This document shows, piece by piece, positions 52,756 through 61,937 of a stretch of 64,000 nt of DNA. The stretch is taken from the NCBI GenBank assembly GCA_905221605.1, contig CAJNDS010000102.1, positions 310,001 through 374,000 on the forward strand. The letters run 5' to 3'. This DNA comes from Symbiodinium natans. Taxonomy: Eukaryota; Sar; Dinophyceae; Suessiales; Symbiodiniaceae. The position numbers and the translations under genes are program-made. Positions within the stretch are counted from its first letter, which is position 1, and every line of letters starts with the position of its first letter. The notes under the pieces are model-generated. The model was not told where the DNA came from. It worked only from the letters and a program-made list of their open reading frames with translations, and ran no database searches.

Positions 52756-52947
52756 GTAAGCCCTAACAACCCTAAACCCTAAACCCTAAACCCTAAACCC
52801 TACAAACCTAAACCCTACAGACCCAGTTTGAAGCATCCACCTGGCAAGCCACAAGTGGGAGCTCCAGACGCGTTGGCCGGAGAATGCAAGAGCAGACCAG
52901 TCAATTCAAGAGCCCGGGCGCCCTTAGCTCGACCCAACGCTATGCAT

Positions 52948-53026
52948 GTTTAGGGTTTAGGGTTTAGGGTTTAGGGTTTAGGGTTTAGGGTTTAGGGTTT
53001 AGGGTTTAGGGTTTAGGGTTTAGGGC
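52948..53026 (+). repeat. TTTAGGG array
   Basis: About 11 units, then TTTTTCTTGGCACCCGCATA. The phrase TTTTTCTGGCACCCGCATA also follows a tract near 40545, and TTTTTTGGCACCCGACTAG near 59265. Confidence 0.9.
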
Positions 53027-53395
53027 TTTTTCTTGGCACCCGCATAAGCTACTCCAGGTTTAGGGTGTAGGGTTTAGGGTTGTTGAGTTTTGTTGTGGTT
53101 GGTTGTTCTTGTCGTGGTTGTTGGGTCAGGGGGAGGGGGGGCATGTCTCTGTCAAACATCTTCTCTAAGGTCAAGATTGAATGAAATCAGGTTGCAGCGA
53201 GGTCGAACGAGCAGTAAAAAAGTGCTACCCTGTTGGCTGTTAAGTTGAGGGAAGGGTGCGTATGAGGGCACTTCTAGGAATCAGAGCTTTGGGGTCTTAC
53301 GCTGTTCGAGCTTGTGCTTGCCGCCATCAGCTCCTGAACGATCTTTCGCGAGGGCAGCCGACGCCGCGCAAAACGTTTTCGACGCGTGGACGAAC

Positions 53396-53507
53396 CTTGG
53401 GGGCGAAATGAACCCAAAAGGGTGTGTGGTTCATATACCTTACTAGGAATTATGGTAGTATAGCGCATGGGACCCCCAATTTTAGGGTTCATTTGGTCCC
53501 CGAGTGC
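53396..53507. mobile_element. Introner-like element, family J copy 4
   Basis: Inverted ends CTTGGGGGCGAAATGAACCC and GGGTTCATTTGGTCCCCGAG, about 112 bp. Confidence 0.65.
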
Positions 53508-53796
53508 CTTGGTTTTTCGAGTGCACGGATGATGCAGGATACCGACGGTGTGCCATCATAGCTGCACCACCCGAAAGTTTGATCAACGACATCACTACAC
53601 CTGCCGTGACGACAAGCCGCCGTAGGACAAGATCAACAAATCTTGGCGTGAGGTTGTTCAGCTAGTGATAGCTAGTGTGTAAGGGTCTTTCGAGGGACTC
53701 CAGTATCTCTTGGCTTCTCATTTTTGGGCATTGGTCGGAGTTTGTGAAACAACCTCTAAGCACCTCCCAAACACGCTTCTGTCGAACAGGCAAGAT

Positions 53797-53908
53797 CCTT
53801 GCCGACCAAATGAACCCTGGAGTTGGGATCATATACCCTATACTACTACAATCCCTATGAGGGCATAGGAACATAAACCCTTTTAGGCTAATTTTTGGTC
53901 CCCAAGGC
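53797..53908. mobile_element. Introner-like element, family J copy 5
   Basis: Left end CTTGCCGACCAAATGAACCC, right end AATTTTTGGTCCCCAAGG, interior ATATACCCTATACTACTACA. Confidence 0.6.
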
Positions 53909-54300
53909 TTAGAGAATTTATTGGGCAACCGTGATGCCAGGAACTACAACCACAACAGTGCTCCAGGGGCCCAGTAAAAGTCGAGCCCTGGTCTTCGACG
54001 AAGGGTTTAGGGGTCTACCTGACACCTTCATTACCTGCAGCTGTTATGGGCAAACCCTAAACCCTAAACCCTTTTTTGCAACTAAACCCTAAACCCTAAA
54101 CTCTAGGCAAATCGAGTCGCAGGGTAGGGTCTACGGAATGCCTTAGGGTTTAGGGTGTAGGGTGCAGGCTGTCTCCACCGCACAACTGCTGCTAACAACT
54201 CGCAAAGCAGCATCTTGCTGGGTCGCACCTGCTGGGTCCACCTTGACCTACTAACGAGGCCACCAACGAGCAGAGCTGGAATTTAGGGCTTGTAAGTAAA

Positions 54301-54428
54301 GGTTTAGGGTTTAGGGTTTAGGGTTTAGGGTTTAGGGTTTAGGGTTCAGGGTTCAGGGTTCAGGGTTCAGGGTTCAGGGTTCAGGGTTCAGGGTTCAGGG
54401 TTTAGGGTTTAGGGTTTAGGGTTCAGGG
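54301..54428 (+). repeat. TTTAGGG array with TTCAGGG block
   Basis: About 18 units; a central block of roughly ten TTCAGGG lies between TTTAGGG units, another case of local spread of a variant unit. Confidence 0.95.
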
Positions 54429-56230
54429 ATCTTATATTAGAGCATCAGCTGCCCGCTGTGAAGCGTGGTCCCTCATAGGCGCTTTTGACGAAGTACTCGT
54501 TCGCGGCAAGAGGGCTTCCACCAGTCATTTTTGCTCATAACTGAAACCTGCCCTGGGAACATCTCATCTCAGATGACAGTGTTCTATGGTGCATCCCACA
54601 TCTGCTAGATATCCATGGCTGTAGCCTGACATTGCAGTATCATGGCCTTTTTAGCGTGCCGCGCCCGGCGCGCCCGGCGTCCGTGGCCAGGACCATAGTG
54701 CTTTTCTCGCGGACTGCTCGCTTTTGGACCCAAAAAAACGCGCTCTCACCCAGGCCGCGGGCGTGCCCGCGCTCGCTGTCCTCGACACTGTCCTCGCTTG
54801 TTTGCTTCTCTCTTCGCGAACCCTAAACCCTAAACCCTAAACCCTAAACCCTAAACCCTGTCGCCTTTGGACTTCTGGGCTCGTGTCCGATCTGCTCCCT
54901 TGGAGCCTTGGCGTGCTCTTTCGTGTCTCCGGTCTCTCGCTGTGTGGGGTCTACGCTGGCATACATAGGGTTTAGGGTTTAGGGTTTAGGGTTTAGGGTT
55001 GCAACAATCACTATGTGAAGCTTGTAGTCTTGAGGGTTTTTTTTCAGGTTTGCTGTGAGCAGGCTAGGTTTGCTGTGAGCAGACCTTCTTTGAAACTTGC
55101 AATTTTCGAGGGCTTCGAACTAGTTCGGGTTTAAGGGTTTTTTGTCCAGGATTTATGCGGTGAAATCCCTGAATGGCCATCATGATGCTGCCGGCTGCCA
55201 GCACGTACCGTGCTGATCGGCAACCAGGGATGTTACGGCTGGTGGTCAGCCAAATGCCGCGCCATGTGTCTAGGGCTGTGAGACATCGTTCTGCTAGACC
55301 TGCCTAATGGGCCTGACAAAACGCCAAACAAGGTGCACCACGCTGCAGCGCATCTGCTGCCCAAACGACTGGGCGGGACGTAACGCCCATTTTACAGTCG
55401 CTGGGTTCCATGAACCGAGTCAGAATGCTGACAGGCAATCGCCGCTGATGCCCATAACTAGGGTTTAGGGTTTATATATAGGGTTTGGGGTTGAGGGTTT
55501 AGACTCTAGACTCTGCAGAACCAAGAGCTGTCGCGATGAGGTTGTCTGTTAAAGCAACTATAGAAAATATCGCCGGCATTCTGCTTCGGACACGTCTGAT
55601 CACGACTCGCTTTCATCCGTTTGCATCCTGCACTGAGGATTGAGGGTACCTGCATGCCCTCCACTCCTTGTCTCGAGCGGCACACAAGAAACAACCTCTG
55701 AGTCAGAATGCACCCTTGCTGCGGTATGCTGAGGATGGTTATATGGAGGGTTCTTGAAACTATGGTCCCTTCTTGGGTGCCCTAAATCATAGGGGGCGCC
55801 TTATAATAAGGACCCGCAAAAGGACCATAACTTTGACAACCACCCATAGAGTGTGTCAAGAAAGACCAGAGGTGGGAGACTGGTGGGGCCTTAGGGTCTA
55901 CGAAGTGATGGGGCAGCCGCATTAGATTCCAAAGAAGGACCACGTTGTTGCGAAGTTGGGGATGGGTCCTTGTGAAGGAGCTTGCAGCCAAACCTCAGAC
56001 CCTTGATTGGGCCTTGGGAGCCCGAATGCGCAGGTGTCAGCTTTGGTGCTTCAGTGATTCAGGCCACAGGTTCTTTCCCGATGTTCTGCGGCTGTTAGAA
56101 GGAGTCTGACAGGGCCTGTACACGCACACGAGTTACGGGGGGAGGGCTTAAGTTCCTGGCCGGATGAATTCCGAACATCTTGCGGGCACGAGACAAGGCG
56201 TACCTCGCTGCACATCCTCATGGCATTTGT
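54429..56230. other. No supported gene; family G element inside
   Basis: Tracts at 54820-54860, 54967-55000 and 55461-55500. The family G element copy 2 (GAAACTATGGTCCCTTCTT to ATAACTTTGACAACCACCC) lies at 55746-55846. ORFs of 60-70 codons without domain or clear splice sites. Confidence 0.35.
55746..55846. mobile_element. Introner-like element, family G copy 2
   Basis: About 100 bp related to 46513-46622, sharing the TATGGTCCCTT / AAGGACCATAA inverted end and the TGCCCTAAAT core. Confidence 0.55.
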
Positions 56231-56578
56231 CCTCAGAGACTAATGCGCCCGATAACATCGCAAATGGCGTAGGACTTGTTGTCGCCTGAAGCACAAGCAA
56301 GCAAAACTGCTAGACGTGTGAGAAAATGAGGACACGAAAGCATGCAGTCTAGCCAATCTGGATGGCAGAAACAAGCGGGCACCTGTACCAGGATTTGGGC
56401 AGAATCTTCTTCCGGAGCAGTTCGGGAGCACAACCCCAAATGCCAAACCGACCACAAATGTTGCACATTTTCCTCTGTCTGTTTGGAGGCGTGCGTCTGC
56501 AGCACGTCTCCTAGATGGCTCGTCCTGTTTCGTGTTGCTCGTGCATGTTTTGAGTTTTTTCGAATGCGCAGCATAAAA

Positions 56579-56770
56579 CACACACACACACACACACAGA
56601 GACAGTCACACAGACAGTCACACAGACAGTCACACAAACAGTCACACAGACAGTCACACAGACAGTCACACAGACAGTCACACAGACAGTCACACAGACA
56701 GTCACACAGACAGTCACACAGACAGTCACACAGACAGTCACACAGACAGTCACACACACACACACACATG
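56579..56770. repeat. 12-bp minisatellite CACACAGACAGT flanked by (CA)n
   Basis: About 13 copies of the 12-bp unit between short CA tracts. The 205-codon plus and 204-codon minus ORFs across it are mostly translations of this repeat. Confidence 0.97.
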
Positions 56771-57202
56771 CGGGTGCGCGCTCGCAAGCGCGCACGCGCG
56801 CCCGCACCAACGCTCACGCCGGCGCCCACGCAAAGGCCCAGCCCCAAAGCACTCTCAACTCACCCAGACCCTAAACCGAAGAGGAGGAGCTACGGAGGGG
56901 TCAAGTCGGGAATGGGATTTTGGGACGGTGTGTTTTGTGTTCTGGGGGCGTTCTCATGACAGGAAGTGGTTCAGGTAGGTGAATGAATGAGCCTTTGCAC
57001 TTGGTCAAGTTCTACATTCCGAAGAATCTACGAAGTTAAAAGCAAGAATCTCGTCGATGCTTGATGGATCTCCGAATTTCATTCGCAACTCTTAAAGCTG
57101 CAAAGCCTGGAAGCAGAGTCCCTGCGCCCGTTTGCCTGAACCCCGATACCCGAAAGCTCAGGCTCTTCTACCTGAACCCTTTTGCCGATTGACTCTATAC
57201 CG

Positions 57203-57298
57203 TAAGAACCCAAAACCTGCTTTTTTGTAGGTTCTTCTTACAAACCCCCTTAGAAAATTCTTAGGTAACCTACGAAAAAGTAGGTTTTGGGTTCTTAA
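57203..57298. mobile_element. Introner-like element, family D copy 2
   Basis: About 96 bp, left end TAAGAACCCAAAACCTGCTT, right end AAGTAGGTTTTGGGTTCTTA. Read on the plus strand, the ends give a near-consensus donor ACC|GTAAGA and acceptor TTCTTAAG. Confidence 0.7.
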
Positions 57299-57299
57299 G

Positions 57300-60220
57300 G
57301 TAAACTCTCGACACTCGAATCATGCGAGTCCTCGGCCCCCGCCCCCCAAATCCCTCGCGGCTCTCAACATTGGGTTTAAGGATTTGGAACCCAAACCCTG
57401 AACCCTGAACCCTGAACCCTAAACCGTAAACCCTACACCCTAAACCCTAAACCAGAGCCCTAAACCCTAAACCCTTTTTTTGAGCAACGGACTTTGGAGG
57501 CTGCCGGCAAACCCTAAACCCTAAACCCTAAACCCTGTGTTTGTTCATGGCCATGCCTGTGTAGCCAAACGAGGTATTGTCTGTAAACCTGGGCAGTGGG
57601 GAAGTGGCGGCACGCTTTGCCTCTCTTGCAACTCTCTCCCTATTTCGGAGTAGACCCTGGAAGAAAAGTACTTTTTAGGAATACGTAGCTAGAATAGGAA
57701 CCCAGAAACAAAAAAAGTATTAAAGTATAGTACTCCAAAACCCAGCTCTAAGTGCAGCAGAACGGGATCGGTACCGGGAATTGACACGGCATGGGCCTGC
57801 CTCTTGTTTGGAAGACCATTGCTGTCGAGTTGGGAAAGGCTTTGGGGGCAGAACACGCGCATGCCTCAACCCCCTTTCGAGTTAAAGCGGCTAGCCGCGC
57901 CCAAGGTCGACACACCACAGACCCCAAAGCTGCTTGTTTTTGCTGCGTCCGGTTTCGGTCAAACACGCGGGTTTGCACAAAGGCTTGCTCGGCAAGCACC
58001 TCTTGTTTGCCACGAAAAGCCCATTAGGTAGTCCTGTAGATCGCCCCCTAATCTTAGGGGCGGAATACCCTGGCCCCAAAAAGGTTCTCCTTTTCCATAC
58101 AGTGAGATTCTATATTACAAAAAAGGTTAATGTTGCACCTGCCTTAGTGTGTTGGCCCCCCCCTCCCCCCAGAACAGTCGAAGCTGCTGTCGTCTCTGTT
58201 TACATGGTCCACGGGTTTTATATGATTTAAACAGGGAGGTCTTTACATAAGTGAAAAAGGGGCAGCGATGCTCGGCAATCTTTTTTTTCAAAGGCGCGCC
58301 ACGTGGAATTTTCTAACGGCGCCCGGACTATTCAGGATCCCACCGCGCACCCCCAAACAGGCAGGGAGTCCTGAATAGCCCAGCCAGGATGACTTTACAG
58401 AGCGGGCCCCCCACTAAACCAGGTAGAACATTAACGCCTAAACCCTAAAACCCAAACCCTATAAACCCTAAACCCTAATCCCTAAACGAAGGTTGGCCTC
58501 CCGGCCGGGTGAGCCGACGTGGCGCTCGAAATGATGGGTTTGCTGTCCCTTTTGCTGTTGAACCCAAGAAGGAGAAATGAAAACCCCCGGTTTAGGGTTT
58601 AGGGTTTAGGGTTTAGGGTCCCTGGGTATACGGACGATTCGCCCTTTGCGGGGCTCACGTAGTCCCCGATTAAGAAGCGCTTGTTGCAAGATCTGAGAAA
58701 TCCGTCGGGCCTGCACTGCTGGTTTCGCAACCCTAAACCCTAAACCCTACACCCTAAACCCTAATCCCAAAACCCCAAGTCCTACACGCTAGGCTCAGCA
58801 TCTGCCGAGACTCAGACCCAAGACTTTGTGCGAAACAATGGGTGCTTTACGGGAGATTCGTGAGATTCCCCAAAACGAAGTTGGCCTCACCAGCGCTTGA
58901 ACAATGGTCGAACCATTCCTCTAGTCCGGGGAATCTTTTCTGGGTCGGACGAAGAGCGTCTCGCAACCGAACTGGCGTGATCCACAACCCTGAACCCCGA
59001 AAGACCAAGAAGCCCTCTGGACCCGAAACATCTCGAAACCCGAATTGAAGCCAAACCCTAAAAGACTTAGGGTTTAGGGTTTAGGGTTTAGGGCCGATAC
59101 ACCCTAAGCCCTAAGCCCCTGTAGCTGCATCGGTTGCCCAAGCAGCTCCCACGTTGGAGTCGGAAGGGCAACTGGTGGTCCGACCTGGGATGCAAGCCCT
59201 GAACCCGAAACTGCAGGATTCCAGGCTGCCCTCTGTCATCGGGTTTCGGGTTAGGGTTTAGGGATTTTTTGGCACCCGACTAGCCACGGCAATGCGGGGT
59301 TTGTAGGGTTTAGGGTTTAGGGTTTAGGGTTTTTTTCGCCACCCGCCTAGCTGACGCAGAGCATCGCACTGCAGGTTTAGGGTTTAGGGTTTAGGGTCTA
59401 GGGTCTAGGGTCTAGGGTCAAAGCCAGTACAGCACCGCATAGGGTTGAGTGGAAGGGGGTTAGTAAACATCAGTCCATGTGAGGGAACTCGCAAGCCCAG
59501 ACGGCCATTAACGATGGCTGTTTCGAGTTTCGAGCGGGCTTCGGAAAAAACACACGGCCTGCAACAGGCCCTTTTTTGTTTGAACCCAGACTCTGTAAGG
59601 CCCTACACCCTAAACCCTATACCCTGGCCCCATCGACCGACCCCCTCTTACCCTTCAGGTTGGCCCCCCTCACACACTGCTTGGGCGCCAAATCCCTGAA
59701 GCCCCACATCCAGCGACCCTAAACCCTAAACCCTAAACCCTGAACACCTCTCGGGTTCTCATCTGCACTCAATGAGATCCCATCTCTCCCCCGAAGCCCT
59801 GAACTTTACCAAACCCTATAACCATAAACAAACCCTAAACCCTAAACCCTAAACCCTAAACCCTAAACCCTAAACCCTAAACCCTTGGGCTGCCCCAAGG
59901 TTGATGTTCTACTTCGCTGGCTCACTTGCGGGATGTTGCTCATGGGTACTACACTGTCCTACACTACACAGCCCCTCAGCGACCGAAGGCCGCACAGCAA
60001 GGACCCTTGAGAATTGTGGGGTTAAGGGGCCTTTCTTGTCGTTCTTCCAGGTACGGCAAAACCCCGCCATTGCAGCCTAGATATCTGTCTCATGGAACGC
60101 GAGAATTGACAAGCTTTGCTGTGCCCCGCGCGGGGATCTTGTTCCAAGCTTTTCGTTGGTTGCTTTCCTGCGCGCAGGTCGGGGCAATGACCCCAAACCC
60201 TATAAACCCCAAAACCCTAA
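57300..60220. other. Telomere-like tracts and unique DNA, no supported gene
   Basis: CCCTAAA tracts at 57400-57470, 57510-57535, 58440-58485, 58730-58765, 59715-59740 and 59820-59885; TTTAGGG at 58590-58620, 59065-59090, 59295-59330 and 59370-59425. Two hairpins: 58044-58062, and 58327-58379 (CTATTCAGGATCCC / GGAGTCCTGAATAG). ORFs up to 103 codons without recognisable domains. Confidence 0.35.
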
Positions 60221-60222
60221 GC

Positions 60223-60345
60223 CCCCCTAAACCCTAAACCCTAAACCCTAAACCCTAAACCCTAAACCCTAAACCCTAAACCCTAAACCCTAAACCCTAA
60301 ACCCTAAACCCTAAACCCTAAACCCTAAACCCAAACCCCTAAACC
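60223..60345 (-). repeat. CCCTAAA array, about 16 units
   Basis: A near-perfect array, one of the longest in CCCTAAA sense. Confidence 0.95.
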
Positions 60346-60570
60346 ACCCTGTTCCCTCATTGGGCATCCCAAGCTTTCGGAGACTCGTCCCCGGACGGGC
60401 TATCATACCCTAGCAACCCTGAAAAAGGCCCTTTATAGGCTGGCTTCTGGGGATTCTAGGGCCCAACCCTAAACCCTAAACCCTAAACCCTAAACCCTAT
60501 AGACCCTAGACCCTAGACCCTAAACCCTATAAATAGCCCATCCTGGACTACTTCTACCCCAAAGTCTACC

Positions 60571-60671
60571 TTAAGAACCCCAAAACCCTACTATTTTTGT
60601 AGGTTGCCTAAGAACTTTATAGGGGGGTTTGTAAGAAGAACCTGCAAAAAAAGTAGGTTTTGGGTTCGTAA
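60571..60671. mobile_element. Introner-like element, family D copy 3
   Basis: About 101 bp, ends TTAAGAACCCCAAAACCCTA and AGTAGGTTTTGGGTTCGTAA. Confidence 0.65.
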
Positions 60672-61432
60672 GCCCTAAGAACCCTAAACCCTAAACCCTA
60701 CAAACCCAGTTTGACTGAGCCACGTTCTGACTGAGCCGCGCTCGGCTTGGCGTACGACCCTGAACACTGGAACACGACGGCTGACTCCCTAAACCCTAAA
60801 CCCTAAACCCTAAACCCTAAACCCTAAACCCTATACCCTATACCTATACCCTATAAACCCTAACCCCAAACCCTAAACCCTAAATTCTAAACCCTAAACC
60901 CCAAACCCTGACCCACCTCCAGAGCCACATCTTGCCTTTGCTGTGTTGGGTTAAGGTACGGGTTGTTTCGGGCCAATTTGAGGGCCTATAGTTTGCAGGG
61001 CTTGCGGAAGAATCGCCCACAAGCAAAGTTTTTACAAAACAAATGAATTAAAACAAAAAAAAGACTGGATCCAGCCCGGCTGCCGTCCGGGACCACTCTG
61101 GCTCTGGATTCGGGCTGGGCGCACGATGACTTTCTTAAGGCTCGGTCGCGTCTTGAAACTGTAGCCCGTCATCGCGTCCCGGAAACGGCACGCAACCTCC
61201 GGCGTGACAAAGCCTCAGCAAACCGCGTCATGCCAGAATGAGACAACCTTAAACTGAAATACTCCAGCCCTCACCCCTTAATACACGATTTTTGAACTGC
61301 AAGACTTAACGGCAGCTCTTTACAAATCACCTTCAGAGGCGCCCGTCCAGACTCTTGCGCGCATAAGCGCCTGTGCTTCTCGATGCGCCACAGAACACCC
61401 TCTCACGGCTTGCGCTTTAGGGGAAGATGCCT
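60672..61432. other. Telomere-like tract then unique DNA
   Basis: CCCTAAA/CCCTATA variants at 60786-60910. The rest, 60911-61432, is unique and shows no gene. Confidence 0.35.
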
Positions 61433-61913
61433 TGTTATGTTGGGGTTGAGATACGTTGTTTACGCTGCTGGAGCCGAGACATAAACTCACATTTACCTAG
61501 CTCGAGGACCGCAACCTAAAGTAAACACACCTGTCAACAGCCGAGACCCCCACCGATGAAGGCATACCCGTGATTCCTGGACTGTCCATGCGACTTCTGC
61601 GGCAGGTGGAAGTAGTTCATGTGCCCTGCGTAGCGCATTAAGAGGCGGTCCTTCTTACGAGCCGAGTCCATCCAGATTGTACGAGAATCCCTATTACTGG
61701 GAGTGTGTTGACAAGTGTGATCTCGATGCCTACGGCCTTCCGCTCGAGACTCTTTTGTGTAGGAGGCTGTGCCAGGCATCTTTAAAATCGAGATGTATAG
61801 CCAAAGCACCTGTGCTCAGCACCAATCCCTGAGACTACGCAGTTCTTTGTGTGGCCTTCTGTGTAAAAGAGTCGGTAAGCTGCGCCTCCGTGGGAGCTCC
61901 CTCAGCTCACACG
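61433..61913 (+). repeat. Possible 5' LTR of the downstream copia element
   Basis: Inferred only. The segment lies directly before a primer-site-like sequence (61914). A start at TGTTATGTTGG (61433) and an end near CTCACA (61911) would give TG...CA termini and about 480 bp. The matching 3' LTR would lie outside the window, so the left border cannot be tested here. Confidence 0.25.
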
Positions 61914-61930
61914 GGTTAGGAGCCCAAATT
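61914..61930 (+). promoter_or_regulatory. Primer-site-like sequence upstream of copia gag
   Basis: GGTTAGGAGCCCAAATT matches the LTR element's primer site and leader (GGTTATGAGCCCAAATT, 39998-40014 minus) at 16 of 17 bases. The one difference falls opposite the anticodon of an initiator tRNA, so it is either a mutation or a different primer tRNA. Confidence 0.55.
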
Positions 61931-61937
61931 TGACGCA

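Noticed and set aside
56233-56959. Two opposite ORFs of about 205 codons
   Set aside because: Both are dominated by the 12-bp CACACAGACAGT minisatellite (HRQS or CDCL repeats).
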